In this document: one piece after another, positions 27,137 to 35,195 of the stretch
Layout: every line of letters starts with the position of its first letter
How positions within the stretch are numbered: the stretch's first letter is position 1
Assembly: GCA_019113675.1 (NCBI GenBank)
Contig: DXHA01000097.1
Span: 1 to 64,000, forward strand
DNA: 64,000 bases
Direction of reading: 5' to 3'
Origin: Candidatus Yaniella excrementigallinarum
GTDB lineage: Bacteria > Actinomycetota > Actinomycetes > Actinomycetales > Micrococcaceae
Position numbers and translations under genes: made by a program
Notes under the pieces: model-generated
What the model was told of the DNA's origin: nothing
Database searches by the model: none
Seen by the model: only the letters and a program-made list of their open reading frames with translations

Positions 27137-27771
27137 CGGGGTATCAACCTGGCCGGATCCATCTGCGGGTCTGGGGTTTGTGGCTGGGCGTTTTGGGTGG
27201 CCTGAGCCAGGTGTAGCATGGCCGTAACGGCGTCTCGGCTGGGTGTGCTGCCGCCATAGACAATCTGATTAAACTGCGATGACGCAGCGTAAATATCTTC
27301 GCGGTGTCCCGGCAGCACAGCGCCCAATGACCAGCCAAAGCTCGTGGCTGTGGTTGACGGCGTCACATCTACCAACTTGCGCTGTTGGGCAAGGCGAACC
27401 ATGAACCTGTAGGCATGGATGTAGGCCTGGTCCAGTTGGCCGGCCTCCAGGTAGCTTTGTGCCTGGGCAAAATACTGTTCAGCCGAGACTGTCGGGTCTA
27501 CCAGGTGTTCATCATCGTCGACGGCATCCGGGCTCACTGAAGGACGGAAATACCGGATGAGCACAAATATCACCACGCCCACCGCCAAAACTAGCAGTAT
27601 TTGAATGACCACACCGCCTGTCCCTGAGGCATCTACATTGACACCCAATGCATCATCGAGCCAGCGAAGAAACCTGTCCCAGATACTGATGGCGTCATCC
27701 ACATCATAAGAATCGATACGTTCATCCAATAGCCGCCGGGCTTCGTCGTCGTCGGGGGTCCATGGGCTCAT
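27133..27771 (-). CDS. DUF4129 domain membrane protein
   Basis: 212 residues from the ATG at 27771, which overlaps the upstream gene's TGA; a longer frame to 27828 lies inside that gene. One membrane helix (GVVIQILLVLAVGVVIFVLIRYF) precedes the C-terminal DUF4129 part (AEQYFAQAQSYLEAGQLDQA; AYRFMVRLAQQ). DUF4129 segments occur next to transglutaminase-like and MoxR/DUF58 genes. Function unknown; the operon position suggests envelope maintenance. Confidence 0.85.
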   Translation of the reverse strand: MSPWTPDDDEARRLLDERIDSYDVDDAISIWDRFLRWLDDALGVNVDASGTGGVVIQILLVLAVGVVIFVLIRYFRPSVSPDAVDDDEHLVDPTVSAEQYFAQAQSYLEAGQLDQAYIHAYRFMVRLAQQRKLVDVTPSTTATSFGWSLGAVLPGHREDIYAASSQFNQIVYGGSTPSRDAVTAMLHLAQATQNAQPQTPDPQMDPARLIPR

Positions 27772-29063
27772 CGATACGGCCCTGCCGGATTTGGCGGACT
27801 CTGTGGAGGCTGATAGCCCTGTGACCACGGGCCAGGCTGCTGCAGTCCAGTGGCGTGGCGTCCTGGGATCAGGTCATTGGTGCTATCACTGGCATTGGGC
27901 TGTCGATCTACTGAAGTATCAAAACGGTCAGTAGTGGTCCTGGTAGCTTGTTGTGCGGCGATTTGTTGGAACTCTAAACCAAGGCCCTCTTTACGGAAAC
28001 GGTAATCGAAATAGAAGAAAATCGAGATTAACAAACCCATATTTAAGATGATGAAGCCAATAAGCGAAGAAACTGTGGAGGTGACCAGGTTAAGCACCAG
28101 CATACCGGTATTGACCTCCGCTTCAGTGCCCAACGATGTCATAACGAAAGCGGAAACGAAACTAAAGGGTGTGGCGATTACTGCCCAGACAGTGAGCAGG
28201 ATAACGACAAATAGCAATGTGATACCCAAAGTGCGCCAGAAGTGACCACGAGTCAGGCCCCAAGAACGACGAAGCGCTGCAAACACCCCGATGTTTTCAA
28301 TGACCATGGCGGGCATCACCAAGCAAAACCGGATAAAGAAAAAACTACCAATGATCGCCGGTATCGCCAGGGTTACCAGGCTGCCCAAAAGGACACCAAT
28401 AATTGTACCGACGTTATTTGCACCGGTATCCGGGAGAGTTACGGAAGTAACGAAGGAGAATAGTAGCATAAGAGCAATGCTCAAGGTAACGATAACTACG
28501 ATACCTGCTGCCATAAGTAAAAATAACAGGATTATGCGGCCCCATTGACCACGTAAGAGTCGAAAGCCCTGGCCTAATAAGGTTTTCATGCCCACTGCAC
28601 CGCGGGCCACCATGGTTGAGAACATCCCCCAACTAAACGTTTGTCCTAAAAACAGTAGCGCTAGGGATAAAAAACTAGTCAGTAAAGACCAGACGAGTGT
28701 TTGAGAGATCAAACTATCAAGTTCGCCATAGAGATTTATCCAATCGCCGGTTAACGACCTTGTGAAAAAAAAGTCGCTGGTGGCGGATAGCAGAGCGGAG
28801 ATGGACCCAAAAATTAAGGCTGCCCCGAAAAATAAGCCGGGCGACTGCCGTAACATGGCAAACATCGAGGTGAAATAATCGCCGAGACCTAAGGGGCGTA
28901 ACGGTAAAGTACCGGGTTGGGGGACCGGCATATAAGGGGAGTTGGCCGGTGGTGGATAGCTCGCCTGCCCTGGATGGTTCCCCTGTGGGTTCCAGCCGTA
29001 TGAGCCACCCTGATATGGGCCGGGTTGTCCAGGATATGGGTTACCTGGTCCGTAGTATGACAT
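27768..29063 (-). CDS. Multi-pass membrane protein of the GDPD-membrane-domain type
   Basis: 431 residues from the ATG at 29063, preceded by GAGGAACCC. The N-terminus is rich in proline, glycine and tyrosine (MSYYGPGNPYPGQPGPYQGG). About six hydrophobic helices follow, beginning FGAALIFGSISALLSATSD, then a polar C-terminal tail. It resembles the membrane region called glycerophosphoryl diester phosphodiesterase membrane domain, without any catalytic phosphodiesterase part. First gene of the MoxR operon, diverging from mtrA. Confidence 0.75.
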   Translation of the reverse strand: MSYYGPGNPYPGQPGPYQGGSYGWNPQGNHPGQASYPPPANSPYMPVPQPGTLPLRPLGLGDYFTSMFAMLRQSPGLFFGAALIFGSISALLSATSDFFFTRSLTGDWINLYGELDSLISQTLVWSLLTSFLSLALLFLGQTFSWGMFSTMVARGAVGMKTLLGQGFRLLRGQWGRIILLFLLMAAGIVVIVTLSIALMLLFSFVTSVTLPDTGANNVGTIIGVLLGSLVTLAIPAIIGSFFFIRFCLVMPAMVIENIGVFAALRRSWGLTRGHFWRTLGITLLFVVILLTVWAVIATPFSFVSAFVMTSLGTEAEVNTGMLVLNLVTSTVSSLIGFIILNMGLLISIFFYFDYRFRKEGLGLEFQQIAAQQATRTTTDRFDTSVDRQPNASDSTNDLIPGRHATGLQQPGPWSQGYQPPQSPPNPAGPYR

Positions 29064-29100
29064 GGGTTCCTCTAAGGTCGGTATGTCCGGGTTCTCATAT

Positions 29101-29130
29101 ACTGTATTTGTCGCCCCGTTAGTAGACCAA
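29101..29130 (-). promoter_or_regulatory. Possible promoter of the MoxR operon
   Basis: On the minus strand TTGGTC (29130-29125) and TACAGT (29106-29101) with 18 bases between. Transcription would start about 30 bases before the first ATG. Moderate match only. Confidence 0.35.
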
Positions 29131-29212
29131 AGTCTAGCCACGTGAGATACCGGTCGCGGCATAATTTCGCCGCGATGTCCCTAAATGCCACGATAAAATA
29201 TGTCACAGGGAC

Positions 29213-29241
29213 TTGTCCGGTATGCTTTAGCCAGGTAATTA
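29213..29241 (+). promoter_or_regulatory. Probable mtrA promoter
   Basis: TTGTCC (29213-29218) and TAATTA (29236-29241) with 17 bases between. The expected start near 29248 leaves a short leader to the TTG start at 29271 and lies downstream of the in-frame ATG at 29244, which argues against that ATG. Confidence 0.5.
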
Positions 29242-29270
29242 CTATGTCAAGCGCCCGGGAAGGAACACGG

Positions 29271-29942
29271 TTGAAGACCAAAGTATTAGTGGTTGACGAC
29301 GACGAAGCGTTAGCCGAAATGATCGGGATCGTGCTCAACAACGATGGTTTTGAAACCTATTTTTGTTACGACGGCGGGGATGCCAATGACATGTACCGCA
29401 GCGTTCGCCCCGATCTGGTGCTGCTAGATCTGATGTTACCCGGCAAGGACGGTATCGAGATACTGCGCGACCTGCGTAAAGAATCTGACACCCCGGTAGT
29501 CATGCTTACTGCGAAATCTGAAACTGCCGACGTCGTCCGTGGTCTGGAAGCAGGTGCTGACGATTACGTACCAAAACCGTTCAAACCCGCCGAACTTGTT
29601 GCTCGTGTTCGAGCCAGACTGCGTGAGACTGACACGAAAGACTCTGAGACACTGCAAATCGCCGACCTAACCATTGATGTCGCCGGCCACGAAGTGACCC
29701 GCGATGGCGAAAGTCTGAGCCTTACACCACTGGAATTCGACCTCCTAGTGGAATTAGCTCGCCGACCCGGTCAAGTGCTGACTCGTGAAGAACTGCTTGA
29801 AGAAATCTGGGGATACCGGCATCAGGGTGATGCCCGGTTAGTTAATGTCCATGTGCAGCGCTTGCGCGCCAAAGTCGAAAAAGATCCAGACAATCCCGAG
29901 GTGATTCTCACCGTGCGCGGCGTCGGATATAAAGCTGGCTAA
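29271..29942 (+). CDS. mtrA: Response regulator MtrA
   Basis: 223 residues from a TTG start, chosen because GGGAAGGAAC ends just before it and the resulting N-terminus (MKTKVLVVDDDEALAEM) matches known MtrA. Receiver domain with phospho-acceptor D53 (LVLLDLMLPG), switch lysine in PKPFKP, and OmpR/PhoB-type winged helix ending EVILTVRGVGYKAG. It controls cell-wall and division genes in actinobacteria. First gene of mtrA-mtrB-lpqB. Confidence 0.97.
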   Translation: MKTKVLVVDDDEALAEMIGIVLNNDGFETYFCYDGGDANDMYRSVRPDLVLLDLMLPGKDGIEILRDLRKESDTPVVMLTAKSETADVVRGLEAGADDYVPKPFKPAELVARVRARLRETDTKDSETLQIADLTIDVAGHEVTRDGESLSLTPLEFDLLVELARRPGQVLTREELLEEIWGYRHQGDARLVNVHVQRLRAKVEKDPDNPEVILTVRGVGYKAG

Positions 29943-29945
29943 ACC

Positions 29946-31697
29946 ATGTCCACCGACGTCGTTCTTCCCACAGACCCGATAGCCGAACAGCCCAAGCGAT
30001 CCTGGATAAGACGTATGTTTGCCCTGATCGATCGGGCCCGTCGGCGTTTCGTACGCGAATGGGATTCTTCGATGTCGCTGCGAACCGCAGTGATTGCTGC
30101 GGCAGCCACCATCATTGGTTCATTATTCTTAGCCTTTTTTCTGACCCAGCAAATCACCAATGGGCTGTTTCAGTCACGGTTTAATCAGGTGCAGGCCGAA
30201 GCCAACCATGCATTGCAGCAAACCCGCCAGGTATTTGAAAATGCGGCTACTGCAGACGAAGATTCCACCACCTCGCTGGTGGCAGATACCTTACGCCAGC
30301 TGACCACCGATGACACAGCGTTTGCCCGCGACTTTTTACTGGTCCCGTTGGAGGCCGACGATAATCTCTACGTCGGTTCGATGAGTTCTGGTGGTGCTAC
30401 CGAACAACTGATCACCGATGATCTTGCTGAACAGGTATCTTCTGGTAGCGGCATCTATTACCAGTCCATTTCGCTACCGGATGCCGGATCGACACAACCG
30501 GGATTGGCCTTTGGCACCCAGGTTGTACTGCCACCGGGTAACTACTATGCGTTATATTTCATTTACGACCTATCCGATGTACAAGCCACCATTGACTACC
30601 TGCTCAATGTCTTATTGGTGGCCGGGGTGGTACTGGTCATCATGAACATTGGTATCGCATTGTGGGTGACACACTCTGTGGGAAAGCCGATCCAGCAGGC
30701 AGCTCAAACAGCCGAATGGTTATCATCAGGGGATTTGTCGGTGCGCATGGATGTCAAACGTACCGATGAGATCGGCTCGCTTTCGGAATCATTCAATAAG
30801 ATGGCCGACAACATTCAAGACCAGATCACCCAGCTGGCCGATCTATCCCAGATTCAACAACGATTCGTATCTGATGTCTCGCACGAGCTGCGTACTCCAC
30901 TGACCACTGTTCGGATGGCTTCCGAGGTCCTTTATGAATCTCGTAACGAACTGGACCCGGTACTGCGGCGCTCTACAGAGCTGATGCATCACCAAGTCGA
31001 ACGGTTCCAAGCGCTACTAGCTGACCTCTTGGAGATTTCTCGTTTTGATGCTGGGGCTGCAGAAGTATCCTGGGAGAAAACCGACCTGTTACACTTAGCC
31101 GCCGATGTTGCTTTAACTGCCCAGCCACTAGCCGATGAAACGGACACACAATTATCCATTGTGGCAAAAGGCGACTCGTTTACTGCTGAAGTTGATTCCC
31201 GTCGAATCGAACGTATTTTACGCAACCTAGTTAATAACGCCATCGAACATGGCGAATCCCAACCGGTCGACGTAATTTTGCAAGCAGACGATACAGCAGT
31301 CTCAATTGTGGTACGTGATCACGGTATGGGCATGTCCGAAGAACATCTGCAACACGTCTTCGATCGGTTCTGGCGTGCCGACCCTGCTCGCACGCGAACT
31401 ACCGGAGGCTCTGGTCTTGGTCTGGCTATTGCAGTAGAAGATACCCGGTTGCATCACGGCGTGATCGACGCCTGGGGCAAGTTATCGCAGGGCTCAGCCT
31501 TTCGTGTCACCCTACCGCGGGTTTCAGGCACCGAGCTTTCCGGGGAGCCACCGCTGCCCCTTCCTCCCGAATATGACCGGGCAAAACGCATCGCGCCACG
31601 TGACGTGGATGCTACCGTATCCGATACCTCCCAATCTGCAGTATTCGACCGAGTAACAGAACAGCACCTATACCAGCCCAGAGGCGACCATCCATGA
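29946..31697 (+). CDS. mtrB: Sensor histidine kinase MtrB
   Basis: 583 residues. Membrane helices at about 46-68 and 218-242 enclose an extracytoplasmic sensor loop, followed by HAMP (about 242-294). The histidine-kinase dimerisation helix has H313 in DVSHELRTPL, and the ATPase domain has NLVNNAIEHGE, DHGMGMS and GGSGLGLAI. It phosphorylates MtrA. Starts three bases after mtrA. Its end overlaps lpqB by ATGA. Confidence 0.97.
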   Translation: MSTDVVLPTDPIAEQPKRSWIRRMFALIDRARRRFVREWDSSMSLRTAVIAAAATIIGSLFLAFFLTQQITNGLFQSRFNQVQAEANHALQQTRQVFENAATADEDSTTSLVADTLRQLTTDDTAFARDFLLVPLEADDNLYVGSMSSGGATEQLITDDLAEQVSSGSGIYYQSISLPDAGSTQPGLAFGTQVVLPPGNYYALYFIYDLSDVQATIDYLLNVLLVAGVVLVIMNIGIALWVTHSVGKPIQQAAQTAEWLSSGDLSVRMDVKRTDEIGSLSESFNKMADNIQDQITQLADLSQIQQRFVSDVSHELRTPLTTVRMASEVLYESRNELDPVLRRSTELMHHQVERFQALLADLLEISRFDAGAAEVSWEKTDLLHLAADVALTAQPLADETDTQLSIVAKGDSFTAEVDSRRIERILRNLVNNAIEHGESQPVDVILQADDTAVSIVVRDHGMGMSEEHLQHVFDRFWRADPARTRTTGGSGLGLAIAVEDTRLHHGVIDAWGKLSQGSAFRVTLPRVSGTELSGEPPLPLPPEYDRAKRIAPRDVDATVSDTSQSAVFDRVTEQHLYQPRGDHP

Positions 31698-33388
31698 GGT
31701 GCAGACGCCTATTGCGATCGCTGATTGCTGGTATCTGTGTAGCGATAACTCTTGCCGCATGCGCCAGCATTCCGCAGTCCGGTAAAGTCGGTGAATCTGA
31801 CCAACTAGCCGACGTCGATCAGGACGTTGCCTACACGTTTAACCCAGCCGGCCCCGCCCAAGATGCCACTCCAACCTCGATTATCAACGGCTTCATCCTG
31901 GCCGCCACCGGCATTCAAGGCGACTTTTCTACTGCCCGCGAGTTCCTCACCGACTCTGCGGCCAACGATTGGGACCCGCACGCCCAAACCACTATTTATA
32001 CCGGTAAACCGATCGTTGATTCCACCAACGACAATGATTACAACGTGGAATTGTCATCGGTTGGTTCACTGGATAACAGCGGGGTTCTAGAACTGGCCGA
32101 TGACGGCGAAACTAAAGAATTTGAATTCAGCCTGGTTCAGGTTGACGGGCAATGGCGTATTGACGAAGTTCCTGACGGCATCAGCTTGGACTCGGCCCAG
32201 TTCCGGGCCCTATTCAACACCCAAACGCTGTATTTTTACGATCCAAGCTATTCATATGCCGTACCCGATGTGCGTTGGCTACTAAACACCTCAGACCAAA
32301 CCGTGGCGATAGTCAATGCGCTGCTGGATGGTCCGGCTGACTACCTTGACGGGGCTGTGGTGTCTGCATTTTCCTCCGATGCCGATTTGTTAGGCAATAC
32401 CATCCCCGTCTCTGCATCTACCGCCCAGGTGGATTTCACTGATGAAACGTTTCAGGATACATCTGAGCTAACTCGTCATCGCATGCAACAACAGCTGGAA
32501 TTGACTTTAGAGCGCTACCCGGGGATCGCCGATGTGACGATGACCGAGGAACGCTCGGTGTTAGAACTCGATGAACCTCCACAGGATTTTGTATCGGTAG
32601 ATAGTACCGTGACGACGGGAAACACTCAGGTAGGTATTGACCCTGATAGTGATCAGCTGGTTGCCTACGAAGCCAATTCAATGAGTCCGTTATCCGGTTT
32701 TCCTAACGTTTCCAACTTAGAACCCCTCGATCCTACGATGAATCGAAAACGCACCGCGGCCGCATTTGTCAATGCCGACCGGGATACGCTCTATGTGGCT
32801 AATGATTCACCGCAAACGTATGAAATCGCTACCGGGACTGAGCTGATTGCGCCTTCAATTGATGTTCATGACTGGGTATACACAGCTACCGACGGCAACA
32901 CTATTATTGCTGCCAAAACTGCTCGGACCGGACAAGTAACAGAAATTAATCATCCTTGGGCCGACCAAGATGTAGAAATTACAGCACTGCGCATCTCTCC
33001 TGAAGGGACCCGTGCTGCAGTAGTGGTAACGCCCCAAGATGGCCCGGCACAATTATATTTAGCTGGGATTATTCGCGACGAAGATGGTCAACCCCAGGCT
33101 TTAGGCAACACGTTTAAGCTTCAGACCGATGAACCCCCAAATCAGGTGGCTTGGTACTCCACTGCCGAAGTGCTTGCTGGCAGAGTATCAAAACGTGAGC
33201 GTGTAGAACTGGAGCTGGTCGGATTTACTGGCCCATCGGTGAGTTTCAAACCCATGCTTGGTATGGTCAACTTCTCCACCGGTGCTGGTAATGTTTACGC
33301 CGAAACCGAAGACAGCGTTTATTTGCGAGTTGGCAATAATTGGCGAGCCCAACCGGAGGCCGCCACCCAGTTATCTTATCCAGGCTGA
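31694..33388 (+). CDS. lpqB: Lipoprotein LpqB
   Basis: 564 residues with a lipoprotein signal: arginine-rich start, hydrophobic core and lipobox LAACASIP (the cysteine is the lipidated residue). A GerMN-type region lies in the middle (VAIVNALLDGPADYLDGAV) and a beta-propeller-like C-terminal half follows. In mycobacteria LpqB binds MtrB and modulates its phosphorylation of MtrA. Coupled to mtrB by ATGA overlap, which fits a single complex at the membrane. Confidence 0.95.
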   Translation: MRCRRLLRSLIAGICVAITLAACASIPQSGKVGESDQLADVDQDVAYTFNPAGPAQDATPTSIINGFILAATGIQGDFSTAREFLTDSAANDWDPHAQTTIYTGKPIVDSTNDNDYNVELSSVGSLDNSGVLELADDGETKEFEFSLVQVDGQWRIDEVPDGISLDSAQFRALFNTQTLYFYDPSYSYAVPDVRWLLNTSDQTVAIVNALLDGPADYLDGAVVSAFSSDADLLGNTIPVSASTAQVDFTDETFQDTSELTRHRMQQQLELTLERYPGIADVTMTEERSVLELDEPPQDFVSVDSTVTTGNTQVGIDPDSDQLVAYEANSMSPLSGFPNVSNLEPLDPTMNRKRTAAAFVNADRDTLYVANDSPQTYEIATGTELIAPSIDVHDWVYTATDGNTIIAAKTARTGQVTEINHPWADQDVEITALRISPEGTRAAVVVTPQDGPAQLYLAGIIRDEDGQPQALGNTFKLQTDEPPNQVAWYSTAEVLAGRVSKRERVELELVGFTGPSVSFKPMLGMVNFSTGAGNVYAETEDSVYLRVGNNWRAQPEAATQLSYPG

Positions 33389-33447
33389 TATTCACAAACC
33401 AACCTGCCAGACCACATAGCGCAGCAAGGTTAAGGCACACTGATGGC

Positions 33448-34215
33448 ATGAAAGCGTTGCTACACGGCCTGGATGCGTTGTTTACGTCGACCACCGCCAA
33501 AACACTGGCAGGTGCCTGGCGCGGTATGAGCAATTTAATTTTGCCTAATCCGTGCGTGCTATGCACCTGGTCTGATGCAGTAGAACATCAATTGTGTTTA
33601 CGGTGTAGGACACTACTGAAAGACCAACACCGTCAAATTATTCAGGCCCAGGACTATGCCGATGGCCTACCGATAAACTTGGTGACGGGCCAGGCACTGC
33701 CGGTATTTGCCTCGTCGTTATATACCGATCAAATGGCGAGAGTTTTATTGCAATTTAAAGATCACCAGTGCATACGGCTTGCCGGTTTTTTGCGACCCAT
33801 TATGTATCGCACCATGCAGTATGCAGCAGATTATTTGCAGGAACCATATTATCGGCTGATGCCGATACCTGCATCGTCCAGTAGTATGCGCAAGAGGGGC
33901 TATAACCCAGTAACAGTTATGTTGCCTAAGCCGCTTCCCGCAACGCTTATCTACGATGCAAAAACACTCAAGATCCGATGGCATATGCTGCACCATGCAT
34001 CGCATCGTGGAACAGGCAGCCAGAGGCGACGTGCAGCCTCAAAGGGAAAGTTCCGTCTGGCTACCAACCACCAAGCACCTGCTGAACCAGTAATTTTAGT
34101 TGACGACGTCTTGACTACCGGAGCTACCATCGCGGCGGCGGCTAGAACCCTAGAAACAGCTGGCTTTGATGTGGTTGCTGCCGTTGTTATTTCAGCAGTT
34201 ATGCCCCGGAGTTAA
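33448..34215 (+). CDS. ComF-family phosphoribosyltransferase-like protein
   Basis: 255 residues from the ATG at 33448; an earlier in-frame start at 33340 would overlap lpqB. An N-terminal CxxC pair set (PCVLCTWSD...LCLRCRTLL) suggests a zinc ribbon. The C-terminal PRPP-binding motif is VILVDDVLTTGAT, as in ComF proteins linked to DNA uptake and repair. The ribosome site is poor. Its position between lpqB and hpf is conserved in actinobacteria. No other competence gene is nearby, so a role in DNA uptake is unproven. Confidence 0.85.
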   Translation: MKALLHGLDALFTSTTAKTLAGAWRGMSNLILPNPCVLCTWSDAVEHQLCLRCRTLLKDQHRQIIQAQDYADGLPINLVTGQALPVFASSLYTDQMARVLLQFKDHQCIRLAGFLRPIMYRTMQYAADYLQEPYYRLMPIPASSSSMRKRGYNPVTVMLPKPLPATLIYDAKTLKIRWHMLHHASHRGTGSQRRRAASKGKFRLATNHQAPAEPVILVDDVLTTGATIAAAARTLETAGFDVVAAVVISAVMPRS

Positions 34216-34244
34216 TCGAAATCACAGTAGGTCTGTGTTAAAAC

Positions 34245-34273
34245 TTATCCTGGCGGCCTGCAACGGGTACCAT
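34245..34273 (+). promoter_or_regulatory. Possible hpf promoter
   Basis: TTATCC (34245-34250) and TACCAT (34268-34273) with 17 bases between, about 90 bases before the start codon. Weak -35; listed with low confidence. Confidence 0.25.
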
Positions 34274-34364
34274 AGGGATGACCAGTGTGGCGGCGGAATA
34301 GCACAAGACAGATCTTCGTGTTTCGTCGCTACCGTTATTGTTCTAAGTACACGAGGAGGATTTG

Positions 34365-35042
34365 ATGGCACTAGACATCAATTACCTGGCCCGCGATACG
34401 GATCTGTCGGATGATTTTCGTTCGTATGTTGAAGAGAAATTTGACAAGATCTCATCATTGACCGAACAAGCACAGCGTCTGGAGGTCAAGCTTGTATCTC
34501 GTGAATCGCACACTGGAGCTTCCGGAATGGTGACAGCAGAAATTACTCTGCACTCGCCACGTAACGTCGTTCGTTCTGAAGCCAATAATAATGACAAGCA
34601 GGTTGCTTTCGACCATGCTTTTGCTCGGCTCCAGGAGCGGTTGCGTCGTCTACGCGAACGCGCAAAGAGCGGTCATCGGCGTCCTTCGGTACAGGAAATT
34701 ACTCAAAACTTTTCTCCGGTACCGTCTGACGTATCGCTTGTTGAAGAAGTCTTGGAACAACAAGCTGCCGAAGCCCAGGAACAAGCAGAACAAGAACGCT
34801 TGGAACAAAACGGTGACATACCGGTCACCATTCGTCGGAAAGTCTTTCCCACCCAGAAGATGACACTGGACGATGCCATCGACAACATGGAATTGGTAGG
34901 CCACGATTTCTACCTTTTCATTGATGAAGAAACCGAACTTCCCTCTGTTGCTTATCGTCGTCGTGGTTGGTCCTACGGTGTGATCGCCATGGGGGACGAA
35001 CCCTCGGAAACCATCCGCGATTATCGCCAAGCTGAAGCATAA
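34365..35042 (+). CDS. hpf: Long-form ribosome hibernation promoting factor
   Basis: 225 residues from ATG 34365 with an excellent GAGGAGGA ribosome site ending at 34360. The N-terminal S30AE/YfiA domain (about 1-100) blocks the decoding site. A linker rich in E, Q and A follows, then a C-terminal dimerisation domain (KVFPTQKMTLDDAIDNMELV; DFYLFIDEE) that pairs two 70S ribosomes into 100S particles in stationary phase. A hairpin terminator follows the stop. Confidence 0.95.
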   Translation: MALDINYLARDTDLSDDFRSYVEEKFDKISSLTEQAQRLEVKLVSRESHTGASGMVTAEITLHSPRNVVRSEANNNDKQVAFDHAFARLQERLRRLRERAKSGHRRPSVQEITQNFSPVPSDVSLVEEVLEQQAAEAQEQAEQERLEQNGDIPVTIRRKVFPTQKMTLDDAIDNMELVGHDFYLFIDEETELPSVAYRRRGWSYGVIAMGDEPSETIRDYRQAEA

Positions 35043-35060
35043 AGCTAGCTGCGTAACGGT

Positions 35061-35088
35061 GATGCCCCATCATATCCGGTGGGGCATC
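35061..35088 (+). terminator. Terminator between hpf and secA
   Basis: GATGCCCCA / TGGGGCATC, a perfect 9-bp stem with a ten-base loop, 19 bases after the hpf stop. No U tract. It separates hpf from secA transcription. Confidence 0.7.
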
Positions 35089-35195
35089 ATGTATGTGAAA
35101 AACATTCAGTTTGGTAACTGAACAGGCTTGCGACGTAGACTATCAGCAGTGCGTGGCACCCGCGCCAAGACACGAACTTTGGGAGTAAAAAACAC

